Shown here piece by piece: positions 12,101 through 24,606 of a stretch of 64,000 nt of DNA (position 1 is its first letter; every line of letters starts with the position of its first letter). The notes below the pieces were generated by a model. That model ran no database searches and was not told where the DNA came from. It saw only the letters and a program-made list of their open reading frames with translations. Location of the stretch: positions 77,585,249-77,649,248 of the forward strand of contig NC_092497.1 of the NCBI RefSeq assembly GCF_047495875.1, in the 5' to 3' direction. Source of the stretch: Pithys albifrons albifrons. Lineage: Eukaryota; Chordata; Aves; Passeriformes; Thamnophilidae. The translations under genes and the position numbers were made by a program.

Positions 12101-14941
12101 TGCATTTTCTTACTTACCAGTTGTAAATGTTTCTACTTTGGCATAAGATTTTCAGAGGTATGGGGGACAGCTGACTAATTTTTCTCTTTATTTATGCTGC
12201 AGCCTGGCTTAGTAATATAATTTTTGTTAGGAATAGCATGAATACATGCAACAGAGCATTGTACCTTGATATACATACACATGGCTCAATGTGTACTATA
12301 ATTCATTCTCAGCTAGCATTTAGTAACTATTAGTCCATTTCCCCCCTACTTGGGCAACTCCTTAGGGGTCACATCATGCTACTGATACTCACTAAGTTGA
12401 AGCATATTCCTTTTTTCATATTCTTGTTTAGCAGTGCTTATGAATTTAATTTTTTTACCATTTTCTGTAAGTACACATTTGAAAATAAACTATTTGAAAA
12501 TACAGACTAAATTCAATTCCATTTGAAAGCTGAACATTGTGTAAATTAAGCATAATGAAGCTGTGCTTATAATAGACATTTTATCATAATTTTGCATGCA
12601 GTTTACAACTCCTTCTGTTTACATTGAACAATGCACAAAATCCTTTTACTCATCTCAACATTACTTTACATCCAGAAAACACACATGATCCATTTTTGCA
12701 CTTGCATTGACTTCTGTGACAAAGAAAAATATTTAGTTTTGTGGCCTGTATAAGTGCTACTCTTCAGGTATTTTCCATCTGTTTTGAATGCATCAAAGCT
12801 CCTTGACATGATAGAACTCACCCTATTCATTAATGGCTGAGTATATATATTGCTGATGGTTTTAAAAAGGCTTCTATTGTGTATGAAGGATTAACATAGG
12901 TTAGCCAAGTTTACCTGCTCTATGCTCTTGTTTTGAAAATCTAGTTTGAAAACGAAGACAGACAGGAATAAAATCACTCTTGATCCAAACATTTTGTTGT
13001 TGTGCTCCATTTGACAGCTTGCCTGTAGGGAAAGCTCATAGTCTTCTCTCCAGCTGCTGTACTAAACAACCATGACCTTGATGGGATTTATATCACTGTG
13101 AGTCTCAGAATGCATCGAATAAGAGATTGCACTTCATCCCTGACCTCAGAAAGACATATGAAAATGCATTGTAGGATGAAAAGCATAGGAAATTACATGG
13201 GGTGAAGAGATGCTACCAGGAAATGGATTCTTCACAGGTTAAGACCCATACAGCTTGTTTTCTCTTGTGAGTTGCAGGATTCTTAAATTAGGGGTTTTAT
13301 ACATCTCTAAAAATGACAAGACCCTAGTAAGAAACACCCATCAGTGCAGTGCATAGGTGCTTAGGTACCATCATCCTCAAAAAAAGATCTGCCATTGAAA
13401 TTGGAGAGTTACTCATCTTGTGGGAAAAAAACTCTCTTAACTTTTGATAGAAGAGCCTGAGTCTAGCGGGAGACAGAGCTACGCTACGGGGGAAAGCAGA
13501 ACTGCAGCCTGCACAGAGGTAAGTTGCAATGTGTTATAAATGGTATAGAGGTTAGAATTTAGGCTTATACAGTGCTGATGTACTTTCTAATGTTATTGCT
13601 AACTGTAAAGCAGAATTGTAGAGTGCAAGTCAGCAAAATGGCCTGCAAAGGTGGATGGCAAAGGCAGCTGGAGCATGTTTCTGTGCTGATATCTAAGGGG
13701 TGGCATAATGTGATGACATTTCATTACAGCTGAGAAAATTGCTCACTCTTTAATTCACAGGTTCAGGCTAGAAATACAGTAGATACTATGTTCCTGCGGT
13801 GTTCGTTACTAACCTCAGTAATTCACAAGAAGAGACACGTGCCGTTATGATTCACCCAGTCTTTTATGGTTGAGACACAGAACTTACTAAGATATTACAG
13901 TTGTCTTTGTAATGAGGTAAAATCATTCCACCACTGCAAGTGAGCCAAAGTTATTGATGATATTGTGTATGTGTTTACAGATGTAAATACTGATATTTTG
14001 TCCAATATGGGCATTATTTCAATGTGGTGAGGATGGTTTTTAAACCTGATTACATTTGCATTAAATGGATCAATGACAGCCAATGTCTTGAAGAGTGAGC
14101 AGAAACTGATGTGCTAAAGTTATATTTTTAATTGAAGTAAAATTCTACTTATACAGATCAGAGCTTAGCTATAAAAGAAGATCTGTAAAAAAGAGATTCC
14201 AGTGATCATAGCTTAATCTTCAAAAAATTCTAGTGATTTGAAAAGATTAATATTAGAGAAACATTTCTTTATGGTCCCTTTTTGATCTTTCCTCTGTCTG
14301 AAGGTAAGTAGACTTTGTCTCAAATAAAAGCTAAAAAAAGAATAGCAATTTTTTACTATTTTTCCTTTACTGAAACTGCTTGACTATTTGAGAATAATCT
14401 TGTCTTGTTAAATTGCGAAATGGTTAAATAATCCTGATGTACTACAATTAATTTCTTTTATGTAGGAAGAATTTTCTCCCTGCAATAGTCACTGTAGGCA
14501 GTAAAACCATGTACTGTGGCTCTTGTAGGACAGAACTCTGCAGAACAGTCAAAATACAAATATATAACTTCAGCTTAGCCGTGTTCTTAAGTCTTGCCTG
14601 CTTACATAGGGCTAAAGAACATATTTACAAAGTTTACTGAATTGAAAGAGGGTGGTCACTAAGCTTTAGACTGCCTGGAAAAGGCATGGCCATGTAAAGC
14701 ACGAGTAAATGGCAGCCAGAAAACAAAGTATTACAGCTTTTCAACTTTTTTGTGTTCTGATTGCTGAATAGGCTGCAGTAGGTAGAGGCTTCTTCATTTG
14801 TCCTTCATTGACTTAGAACCTTATGCGTAGGCAGAGTTTCTTTGGTGTTACTGCCTTAACAAGGGGCAGTGTCCACACTAGTTTAAATTTGAGATGGTTT
14901 ATTTCTTAGTAATGATCTGCCCCCTTAGGGTCCCAAACTGA
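9154..14941. other. AT-rich non-coding stretch
   Basis: No gene recognised. At 9539-9613 there is an imperfect (TTA)n-type simple repeat. At 13455-13520 a short GC-richer segment ends in GAG|GTAAGT, a strong splice-donor match, and might be a non-coding exon on the plus strand. I could not support a coding frame for it. Confidence 0.4.
9539..9613. repeat. imperfect TTA/TAA simple repeat
   Basis: Repeated ATTA and TTATTA units with interruptions; pure A+T apart from a few bases. Ordinary low-complexity DNA. Confidence 0.8.
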
Positions 14942-15478
14942 TGTCCTAGTTTTGAATGGAACGTTGTGTCACATATTTGGCCTAGATTTTACCAACCCTG
15001 GACTGGTTCCCCTTCCCCCCCTCTCAAAAGCCTCCCCAGCAAAGGGAAGAAAAAACTGAAAAGAAACAAACTCAAAAGAAACTGAACTGAATAAAAAGAA
15101 GAAATTATATTTTCTAACATTCACAACCACACTGTATACACAGTATGTAGGATCCCACCCCCAGGGGAAAGGGAAACGGTACTGGTTAACCAGAAATGGG
15201 GAAGAAACAAAACCAAACCTCAAAAAAACAAATGAAACAAACACAAATAAAAACCTCAAGGAAGGGGAACAAGCACGAAACAATCTCATCCAGGACAGGA
15301 GAACCACCAACAACCGGAGGGATCAGACTCCAGCCCTTCCCACCAGCTCCCTGGCTAAGGCAGGAAAACGACCAAACAAAAACCACTCCTCCCCTGCTAG
15401 GTGGAAGACACATGTGGAATACTTGTAACTTCCTTAGATACAATGGTTACTGAGGAAGCCATGGGTCAAACCATTACA
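14942..15478 (-). mobile_element. LTR, minus orientation, without a target duplication
   Basis: On the minus strand it starts TGTAATGG and ends AACTAGGACA, with a pyrimidine-rich body containing runs such as GTTTTTTTGAGG. The termini are the expected TG and CA, and the length of about 537 bp fits a bird LTR. The flanks differ (ACTGA on the left, CGTTG on the right), so it is either old, recombined between two insertions, or misbounded by me. Its minus-strand 3' end resembles the inverted form of the start of the provirus LTR at 45399. Confidence 0.55.
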
Positions 15479-18400
15479 CGTTGCAAAGATGACAGAATGT
15501 TTGAAACTCTCACACACTTGATGTAGTACTTCTCATACTCCTCTGTTGATTTCAAAGCAATACACTATTTCTACTCACTTTACACCATCTCCAGGCCCTC
15601 AGCATTAGACTGGGGATGAACATGAACAACAGCTGTTTTTCACTAGACTTAAATATGGGTACACTACCCAATTTAGTGTTCTGCAGAGTAAGTGGGATAC
15701 TCTGAAGGTTCTCTTTACTTAGGATTGAGTATTTCAAGGCAAAGCTGCATTTCTTAGGTTTCCTTCACAGTCTTTGTTCAGAGAACCTGCCAAGCTTTTA
15801 CTGGGTGAATCAGTTGTGTTTCTTTTAGCTCTTTTAAATCAAGTCCCATATATGAAGAGAATTGGAGGCTTGAGCTGTCTTCTACAATAGGTCTTCTGGC
15901 AAGAAAGGTGTTTTAATGGATTTATATAGAGAAAAAATGAGCTAGCATATGTATACTGATATTTTATTGTTAGACAGATGGAACTTTGCTAAGTTTCCTA
16001 CCTGTATAAGAAATTGAAACCTGCATTTGTTTGTGTTATTTTTCTTGGACGGTACTTAAGCATTAGAAGACTTTTAGGGAATCCTTTTAAATCAAGAATT
16101 AAGGACAACTTTATTATCCTCATGAGTATGATTTTCTCCAGTAAGTAATGTTGACTTGTTCAAGTGCTCGGCTCAGTTTATGAGTTTTTAGATGAATGTC
16201 CATATAAATACCTTGGGTTCTATTTACTGACTGATCTGGGGTCTGTTTCTTCCTTTCATGGTAGTTGTACTTTTTCATAGTGGGGTTCAAGAATAATCTA
16301 AAAATATGCTCTACAGTTCTTTGTGTAAGGGTACCCACTTCTCATTTGAATTACAACCTGAAGTCAGAAGCTGAGTCAGTCTTTTACCACCTAGCTACAG
16401 AGTACTCTCCTTCAGAAGCAGTAAGAAATGCTCTCACAGAATTTAGTTTCAGATGAGAGCAGGGAGAAAACAAAGAATCTCTACTAACTAGCTCAACCTT
16501 AAGTTGGGAATTTACTAGCTAGTCCATCGGAAGCTGTCTTCCATTATATCATTGTACTTTCTCCTTTTGCTCTGCCAAAGATTTAAAGGTGGAAATTGGA
16601 ATGAAAGTGAGACCATATGTCAGGAGTACCTAATGAAATCAACATAGATAGAGTACCCAACTACAAAAAACAAGTGAGTTAAAGTTTGTTGTTAACCTTT
16701 GTATTCTTTGTATGCTTCTGATACAATATTGCTTCAAAGCCTTAAGATGAAACCCCTATGAAAATTACTCAATGCATATTTACATTACAGCTCTGGAACA
16801 GGGAGAGAAGTTATTAAAACTGGTACAATATCTATCCTGTTTAGGAAGTGTAAATGAAGATGTGGGCGATGTCTCCAGTCTCTCTAGGCCATGTCATATT
16901 TGGTTATCCAGTATTCTTGTATGCAGCTTGAAGGTTAAAAGTTGTTTTATATGTAAAGGAGGACCTTCAATATTTTGTATCTTCAGAGCAGTGAAACAGC
17001 AAAGTAACAACCAAGTATCAAAATGGATGTCAGTTTAAAGGAAAATGATATAGAGACAGCCAAGAAAAAGTGATCAGTTTGCAGTAGTACTGTGAAAAAG
17101 AAAAGCACTTAGACCAAACAGGTTTTTCATTCTCTGGGCAGTTCAAGGCATCAAGCAAGCAGATCAATGAAAAGTTTAACAGTACCAGAAAAGTTCCCAT
17201 AAGATTAAGTACTGGAAAAATGTGTAGAAGTGCCCTGGCAAAATACTTGTGTAATCTAAAAACAGTACCAGAGATTAATGGAAAAGGTAATGTAGTCTTG
17301 CATACCATTATTAAAAATCTCTTTCACTAGACAGACATTAAAAGTAGAAAGTGCTGGGATCTGGAGAGAAGATCAAGCACAGCTCATGCACTGCAGACCC
17401 TTCTAAGTGTCCAGTTTCTGTCTGCAGATGTAAAAGATGGGAATGTTTGGAATCTAACTGCAAAATCTCAGAAGTGATGATAATGCTGTTCAATCAAAAC
17501 ACTGGTCATTGTTACATCCTACAGATTTGCAACTAGCTGCTAAATTAAGGATCACAAATTGATTAGTGATGTGTTTGGATTTTCTTTTATATAGTTCCGA
17601 GCATATATAGAGAGGAATACAATCTTACTTTGTTGACTGAGTGTATGTTTATCTATGATACTTCTGAAGGGTTTATTATTCTATCCAGTAATCAAGAGCT
17701 ATGCATCCTGACTAATCCATCATTAGAATTGCACTCGTCTGGATTCAGTTTTCTTATATCATTCCCTGGTACTTTATTGGATCTTGGGACCCATATGTTC
17801 CTCCAAACATGGAGGTAACCTGTAATAAAGTATGTATATCACCATACACAGATCAGTATCTTATGCAGAGACTAAAAGAAACAAGTACATATACCACTGT
17901 AAAAGTATTCCTCTCACTTAAGGAGCAAAAGAAGAAAAAAGATGAGTGGTACAATGAAGGAACTCATCAGTTATTATCTCTTATGAAGGTCATAAGGTAA
18001 GAGGGATTTGATGAAATCTACTATGAACTCCCTAAGTGGATCTCATCAATTACGGAACCATCTAATATCTCAACCTAATATCTCAAGTCAATTTCAGTAT
18101 GTCCTTAGGGACCCTAGATATTTTCTGTATCCTACTGAAAGAAAAAGAAACCTCTAGCAGTTGGGAAGTGAGGAGCATTTGGGACTGCAGTTTAAAAAAT
18201 TACCCCATTCTAGCACATGGATTACCCATGGATTCCATGGCATGTCTGGATTTTCAAAAGAACAAACCCTTTGGTCAGGACTCTCCTAGACACCTCTGCA
18301 GGATGATTGGAGGTATGGAAAAAGCAGAGATCACAAAATGAACAAATGAGCAAATCATGACTTTTTTCCTTCTGATGTGAATTTAGTGCTTACAATGGTC

Positions 18401-19376
18401 TGCTCTTGGAAATTAGTATCTCATTTATACAGCCTGGAAAAGTAGTGAAATTCAAGAAATATCTGTGGAGTATTGCTTGTGCTGCTCATCTCAGAGCTGG
18501 AAAAATCCCACTATAGGGATGCAAACAGTCTTAAGTTCCTCTGTTACATCTTCTGAATGCCCTATAATGTTGCTTATTTTAGGAAATATTATTATGTCTC
18601 TAATATAGGAAACATTTTTATGTCTCTAAACACAAAGTGCCAGGTTTTGAAAGGAGATATTTGTGAAGTGAAAGTGAGATTCATGAACTGCCACCATGAA
18701 ATCTATTTATTGACCATTCCAGGAGAATATATAAACCCCAGGAAGGAGGCAGTGACATATTTGAATGAGCCACGCGACCTTTCACAAACCAGCATTGCTT
18801 CTTCAGGGGCATGTGCATGCATCAACTCCTCCATCTGCAGCCCTGATTGCTTCCGGGAAATACAGTCTTCCTGCTGTCCTTCTGCTTTTGATTCCCTGTG
18901 TCTGTCTGTAAACGTTTACCTAAAACCAATCCCTACAGACATTGTTGTTTATTCTGCACAGGGTGCAAGGTGGAAGCTTTTCAGAAATCAATTACGCCAA
19001 AGAGTAAAAGATGAGAGAATTGTAAAACCTGCCTGCCTAATACATACATAGTTACTGCTTACCTATTGCATACTTGTTTCACTTGCATGACCTTACATAA
19101 TATATGTCACTCCTGCGTGGGTCTCTAGTGGTCTCTTGTGGTTGTTTGAGTAGATGACCCCTACTCATTTTTGAGCGAAATTGAGTTCAGAATGCGCAGA
19201 ACAACAGGTTGCGTGCCAAAGAAGATGTGATCTGTAACTCTGCACCACGTATTCTCAGACAATTGCCAAACAGGTCATAAATCACAAAAGTTTTCCATAA
19301 ATTTTGGGAAATATCTGCTTAATACACCTGATAAGAAAAAACGCCGCAAAAAAATAACTGCTAAGAGAAAAATTTG
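15479..19376. other. AT-rich non-coding stretch
   Basis: No gene, RNA or repeat that I can support. The longest open frame, 18557-19051 on the plus strand, encodes 164 residues with a cysteine-rich middle part, but it has no recognisable family or promoter and is judged a chance frame. Confidence 0.4.
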
Positions 19377-19861
19377 TGTCCATTAGCAGTAAGGTATTTA
19401 TTGACAATGTTGGAGGCAAGCCAGTTCATACTGGGCAAAAACTTGCCTAACTTGTTTGTGGAAAATAAGTTGTTTTATAGCCTTACATCCACAGTTAACA
19501 CCTTCTAATTTCCATATTAATGACTAGGCAGAATCTTGGGTGAAGCTTTCTCTTTGGCTTCGACTTTGGGTAGTGGTCTCCTGACTTCATCCTTCGGAGT
19601 GTCTTGAAGTGTCTTCATCACTGCTGGACTTTTGCCTTTTCTTTGTTCGATGACATGACCTGTAAAACTTGCAAAACCTTGGCTCTAACTCTACAAAATC
19701 TTGGCTCTTTACCATTTCATCCTATTGAAATGTCTAGCTTAGTTAAATGTATGACTTCTAACCCGTGGTACACTGGTCTCTATAATTACTAGACAGTACG
19801 TACTAGAATGAAGAGATTTAGGGACTCCAAGCTGTTCAGTGGCTGTGCTGTGCAAGTAACA
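19377..19861 (-). mobile_element. possible degenerate LTR, minus orientation
   Basis: On the minus strand the segment would start TGTTACTT and end ATGGACA, with AATAAA about 25 bases before the end. The flanking five bases nearly match (ATTTG on the left, TTTTG on the right, one mismatch). CR1 sequence begins shortly after. The boundaries are tentative. Confidence 0.3.
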
Positions 19862-19954
19862 TTTTGCAGAGCAGAATTGGAAATTTCACAAAACTAGGCC
19901 TTTTTGTCTCTTTTCTCTTTCAACACCTGATAGCAATTTTTATATTCAAAACGC

Positions 19955-20258
19955 GGGTTAAAAGTGAGAATGATACCATCAGGTTTTGTCTGCAAGAGAG
20001 ATCAAAGGAAAGGAGAGGGACAGCTGTGAAAGATAATAAAAAGTGCTTTTATAAATAACAACAAAAGAAGGGCCAAGGAAAATCTTCATCATTTATTGGA
20101 TGAAGAGGGGGGAAATTGTGACCAAGGATAAGACAGGTTCTTAATGCTTTCTTTGTCTCATCTTTAATAGACAGACCAGTTATTCTCAGTGCAACCAGCC
20201 CCCTGAACAGGTAGGCAGGGACAGGGAACAGAATAGATCCCCTTCAGTCCAGGTGGAG
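19955..20258 (+). mobile_element. CR1 LINE, 5' part (interrupted)
   Basis: Broken reading frames here resemble the region before the reverse transcriptase of CR1 ORF2: a stretch translating as SLQERSKE, then KDNKKCFYK, then an acidic linker. This part continues across the SINE insertion into the CR1 sequence at 20642. Frameshifts and stops make it non-functional. The exact 5' end is uncertain because of divergence. Confidence 0.65.
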
Positions 20259-20272
20259 ATACTTAGTGACCT
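20259..20272. repeat. 14-bp target duplication, left copy
   Basis: ATACTTAGTGACCT directly precedes the composite SINE and is repeated exactly at 20628-20641. Removing one copy plus the SINE leaves continuous CR1 sequence. Confidence 0.85.
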
Positions 20273-20275
20273 AGG

Positions 20276-20350
20276 GGCAGTTCTATGGTGTAAAGGAGAG
20301 CACTCTGGACTCTGAATCCCAAGGTCCTGAGTTTGAGTCTCAGTGGGACC
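20276..20350 (+). pseudogene. tRNA-Gln(CTG)-like pseudogene forming the SINE head
   Basis: The T arm can still form a perfect five-base stem (CTGAG with CTCAG), the anticodon CTG sits in its normal context, and both internal Pol III promoter boxes are recognisable. The acceptor stem and the 3' side of the anticodon stem have changes or insertions, so it should not work as a tRNA. Its role is as an internal Pol III promoter of the SINE. Confidence 0.7.
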
Positions 20351-20380
20351 GTCCCCTGGCAGTAAATGCCTCCCTGCCAT

Positions 20381-20432
20381 CCAATCCTGTCAGATCTCGG
20401 ATGCTCAGCAGGGTGAGCCGCGGTTAGCACCA
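20381..20432 (+). pseudogene. 5S rRNA-like segment within the SINE
   Basis: About fifty bases match the central part of vertebrate 5S rRNA, covering the box A and intermediate element region (CTAAGCAGGGTC in 5S; CTCAGCAGGGTG here) and the start of box C (GGTTAG). Upstream and downstream 5S parts are missing or diverged. Confidence 0.65.
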
Positions 20433-20627
20433 GCTGCTGTGACAGTCCCAAGGACTTCACTGTCACTGTCCAAGCTCGCTTGGCCGTGGCAGATGGACCT
20501 CAGGACTTAAATGGTGGGGCCAGTTCTGCACATGCTGTGCCTCACCTAAAAAATCCACTGCGCAGACTCGAAGGGCTCACCCACGTGGGAAGAGCCCTTC
20601 CCAAAACTTCGTTCATGAAGTCTGGCC

Positions 20628-20641
20628 ATACTTAGTGACCT
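20628..20641. repeat. 14-bp target duplication, right copy
   Basis: Exact copy of 20259-20272; marks the 3' boundary of the SINE. Confidence 0.85.
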
Positions 20642-22196
20642 GCTTTGCCATTTAGACACTCAAAAGTCTTTGGAGTCTGAAGGCATTAATTCAAGAGTAC
20701 TGAGGGAGCTGATGGAAAAGCTTGCTAAACCACTCTTCATCATTTATCATCAGTCTTGGATAACTACTGAGGTCCCAGATGACTGGAAGTTGTCCAGTGT
20801 GATGTCCATTTACAAGGAGAGGTGGAAGAAGAATCTGGGAAACTACAAGCCTGTCAGCCTGACCTCAGTGCCAGGGAAGTTCCTGGAACAGACTGCCTTA
20901 AGTGCCATCATGCGGCATGTACAGCACAACCAGGGCATCAGGCCTAGTTTTAGGACAAGCAGGCCCTGCTTGACCACCTCGATCTGTTATGACTGGGTGA
21001 CCCACCTAGTGGAATATGGAAAGACTGTGGATGTAGCCTACCTGGGCTTCAGCACAGCTGAAGTGTTCCGCAGCATTCTTCTGGAGAAGCTGGCAGCCCA
21101 CAGCTTGGGCATGTGCACTCTTTGCTGAGTTAAAAACTGTCTGGGTGGCTGGCCCCAGAGAGTGGCGAATGAAGCTACATCTAGTTGGGGGATGGTCCCT
21201 AGGGGAGTTCTCCAAGGCTCAATATTTGGGCCAGTTTAATAGCTATAATTGTAAATATGTTTAATATCTTTATTAATGATCTGGACGAGCGGATTGAGTG
21301 TACCGTCAGTCTTTTCATAGACCACATTAAGTTGGATAGAGTGTTGTTCTGCTGGAGGGTAGGAAGGCTCTGCAGAGGGATCTGGACAGGCTGGATTGAT
21401 GGACTGAGGCCAAGTGTATGAGGTTCAACACAGCAAACTGCCAGATTTGGTTCTTGAGTCACAACAGCCCCGTGCAGCACTACAGACTGGGGAAAGTGCC
21501 TGAAAAGTTTCCCGTCAGAAAAGGACCTGGGGTTGCTGAACATGAGCCAGAAGTGTGCCCAGGTAGCAAAAAAAACCAATGGCATCCTAGCCTGTATAAG
21601 ACATAGTATGGACAGCAGAACCAGAGCAGTGATTGTCCCCCTGTACTCAGCACTGACAAGGTCAGACCTCAAGTACTATGTTCAGTTCTGGGCCCCTCAC
21701 TGCAAAACCAACATCGAGACACTGGATTATGTCCAGAGAAGGTCAAAGGAGCTGGGGAAGGTTCTGGATCCCAAGTCTTGCAAGGAATAGCTGAGGGACC
21801 TGGGATGTTCAGCCTGGAGAAAAGGATGCTGAGGGGAGATCTCATCACTCTCTACAACTACCTGAAATGAGGTGGTAGTGAGGTGGAGGTTGATCTCTTC
21901 TGGGCAACTGGGACAGAACAAGAGAATGTAGCCCTTTGCTGTGCCAAGGATAGTTCAGGCTGAAGAAATCCTTCACTGAATTTCACCAGAAATAATTACT
22001 TTCCTTCACTGAAAGGGTAGTTAAGCACTAGGCTGGGGTGGCCAAGGTTGGTGGTTTAGTTATCATCCCTGGAACTGTACAAGATATGGTTGGACATGGC
22101 ACTTTGTGCTGAGGTTTTTTTGACCTACTGGTGTTCAGTCTAATGCTGGACTCAATGATCTTGGAGGTCTTTTCCAGCTTTAATGATTCTATGATT
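20642..22196 (+). mobile_element. CR1 LINE, 3' part including reverse transcriptase remnant and 3' UTR
   Basis: The longest intact frame (20670-21128) reads as CR1 reverse transcriptase: VLRELMEKLAKPLF, EVPDDWKLSSV and NYKPVSLTSVPGKFLEQ are typical of the finger domain. Later frames continue the palm and thumb (YSALTRSDLKYYVQFWAP and VQRRSKELG). Stops and frameshifts disable it, and the catalytic box is lost in a frameshifted region. The 3' end shows the CR1 terminal signature (CAATGATCTTGGAGG, then repeated ATTCTATG-like octamers). It was inserted before the SINE. Confidence 0.9.
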
Positions 22197-23846
22197 AGGA
22201 GTTGTCGAGAAACTCTTCTTGTTTAACCTGATAAAAATGGAAGGACATTAAATGTCTTACACAGGGAATAATTTTTGATACTGAAAGGTATCAAAATTCA
22301 ATACATACACATCAGTAGAGTATATGTTTTCATCAGAAAAGTCCCTAAACATAATTTGTCACACTGTAGTAAAAGTGTAACCTGAAAAGAATGAAGTAGC
22401 TGCTGATTCCAAGAATGTTTCTAGAATTAATTAAAATTAGCATGATTATTAAATGTAAAGAAATCAGACTAGCATTAGGTGCAGTTGACAATAATATAGT
22501 AGAAAGTATATCCTGTTTATATTCTTGTCAGTAGGAGTTTCTTTCCCTTTACTGAAGATGTTCTAAATCTTAATTTCATATTTATAGTTTGCACAATTAT
22601 CACTATTAATTCTTCTTATCATTGAGCTTCCTTCATCCACATTTCTGCATCTTGTAATAAATCTCCAAATGTATGAAATGCTTTGAGGATAGAAAGCATT
22701 GCGATTCATGCTCTGCTTGAGTTTAAAAGAGAAAATGACACTCTCCTTGAATCACACAGATTTGAAGGTGTATCTTCTTTGCATTATCTTAATGAAATAA
22801 TATCAATTTCCAGATAACGTTATTCAAACCCCAGAAGAAAACACATTCAATAAAATGAACAGACCACTCATCTATTGGACATCTATTTAGTATTTGTGAG
22901 ACTACAAAAGAGGTTTTCAGGTTTGAGGTAAGAAAATAATAGCACCATGCAGGACCTTTTATTAATAACCTAAGGTTCTAACTTTAATTAACAAAATTTA
23001 TTAAATTACCTGAAGGTCTGTTTTATATCTGTTTTTATAACAAATATATTAGTCAAAGGTGTGGCTTTTTGCCTTCATAAATGAACTGTGAGGATCCATT
23101 ATGGTATTATCATGGCAATTATTTCTAATTTGTACTTTTTTTAATTAACCAAGAACACATTATGCTGGGTAACACATAAATACAAAATGAAAAAACAATG
23201 CTTATATTTCAGTATTGCAATCTATAACATGGCAGGTTCACCAGCTCCACTCTCTAGGGTATAAGTAGATGTGTACATTCAGCTGTTGCACATGTCTGAT
23301 CATAATACATCAGCAACAGTCCTGAAAAAGCTCTGATTCACACCAATACCTTCAGACGAAGCATGCTGTTTACTACAACCCTGCATAGCTCCTTCCTTCA
23401 AAGCCTATTCAATCAAAGTGAAAGGATTTAAGTCTACTTATCAGCTGTGGGTTTTTATAGTGAATAATACTTTATAATGGAAATGTAAATCTGGAGCCAA
23501 TGTCAGAATGCATTCTGTCGGACAACCCGTTCTTTGTGTGCCTCTTTCATAAACCAGACCTTGTGATTCTTTTGCTGTAAAGCTTTTTATGGCAAAAGTA
23601 AGAAACACTTTTCCATGACAATTACAGCCTTGAAAAACTGCAGCAAATAGGATACCTAAGTGGTGTTTTGATTAGACAGCTGTAATCATAGTCATGAACA
23701 ACTCTAGTCACAACAGACTTAAATTCTGCATTCCATATGAATTCAAATTGCTTCAGTAACAAAAGTGCAATGTTGAAATTCTATTTTGGTGTAAGTGGAG
23801 TGTTGCAAGGACTGTTTTATTGCTGACAGAGATAAACATGACCAAA
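22197..23846. other. AT-rich non-coding stretch
   Basis: No gene or repeat recognised between the CR1 3' end and the next LTR. Confidence 0.5.
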
Positions 23847-23851
23847 AGCTA

Positions 23852-24557
23852 TGTCATAGTTTGAAAATCTTTCATGGAATTTTTCTTTCTCTGCCTTGCC
23901 AACACAGCAGTTTGGGAGTTGAAGAGCCCAGCTCCCCAATACCTGCTCCCAGAACCAGATAACAAAGGAATGAATGGCTGATAGCTCTGTGCTCCAATTT
24001 GATGGCTGGGGGAGGCGAGAGGAGGAGGGAGAAAGGGTTTTCCTCATGCTGGCCACACTTTGCTTCTCGTTCTGCGTTGGTGCTCGCTGCTGTTTGCTGG
24101 GTGGGGAGGGTCTTCTTTCTGGCTTGGCCTCCCAACTCCACATACCCTATGTCATTCTTTGGAGATAACACTCACCATTTCCTAGATTCACTACAGACTC
24201 CTCAAGGGGCCGACACCATCTGCAGAGGAGTTGCTGCTTCATTTCCCCCCCACCTCCCTACAACGTATTTTTGGACAAAGGATGATAGGAGAGGGTCTTT
24301 GCACGGCCCACAGGAAAGGTTTCATCCCGTCCCTATGGCCGCCATTCCCACATGAGTTTCGGAGCCAGAGTCTCTCCCTGGTTGCCGGCGGTGCCTCACT
24401 GGAGCCCTTGAGGGGCTTTTGCCGCCACTGCCTCCTGAGGAGAGGCATCGCCTCCTGCTGTCTGTGAATATAGCTGCTCCAAAGGGACAGACAAAGGACT
24501 TGATTTGTTTGAAAGTTTTGGTTACGATGTTGCTTTTTGTTCTGTTCTGATATTGGT

Positions 24558-24606
<49 letters not shown>

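Larger units (their letters stand above)
20273..20627 (+). mobile_element. composite SINE: tRNA-Gln-like head, 5S rRNA-like middle, unknown tail
   Basis: A 355-bp insertion in a CR1 element, flanked by perfect 14-bp duplications. The head (20276-20350) closely follows tRNA-Gln, including an A-box TGGTGTAAAGG, anticodon context GACTCTGAAT and a B-box-like GAGTTTGAGTCTC. The middle (20381-20432) follows the internal part of 5S rRNA, with GATCTCGGA, AGCAGGGT and GGTTAG in the right order and spacing. The remaining ~190 bp is GC-rich and of unknown origin. There is no poly(A) tail, so mobilisation by a LINE that does not need poly(A), such as an RTE or CR1 type, is likely. Known 5S/tRNA chimeras such as AmnSINE1 have the 5S part first; here the order is reversed. 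Confidence 0.75.

Noticed and set aside
18557..19051. 164-codon plus-strand frame with a Cys-rich centre
   Set aside because: No recognisable family, signal peptide, splice context or promoter; length is within chance for 64 kb, although it is the longest non-repeat frame before the provirus.
20276..20350. Functional tRNA-Gln gene
   Set aside because: Insertions in the acceptor and anticodon stems, and its position as the head of a SINE with target duplications, argue for a tRNA-derived repeat rather than a working gene.
20186..20466. Minus-strand frames of 64-67 codons
   Set aside because: They are antisense to the composite SINE and CR1.
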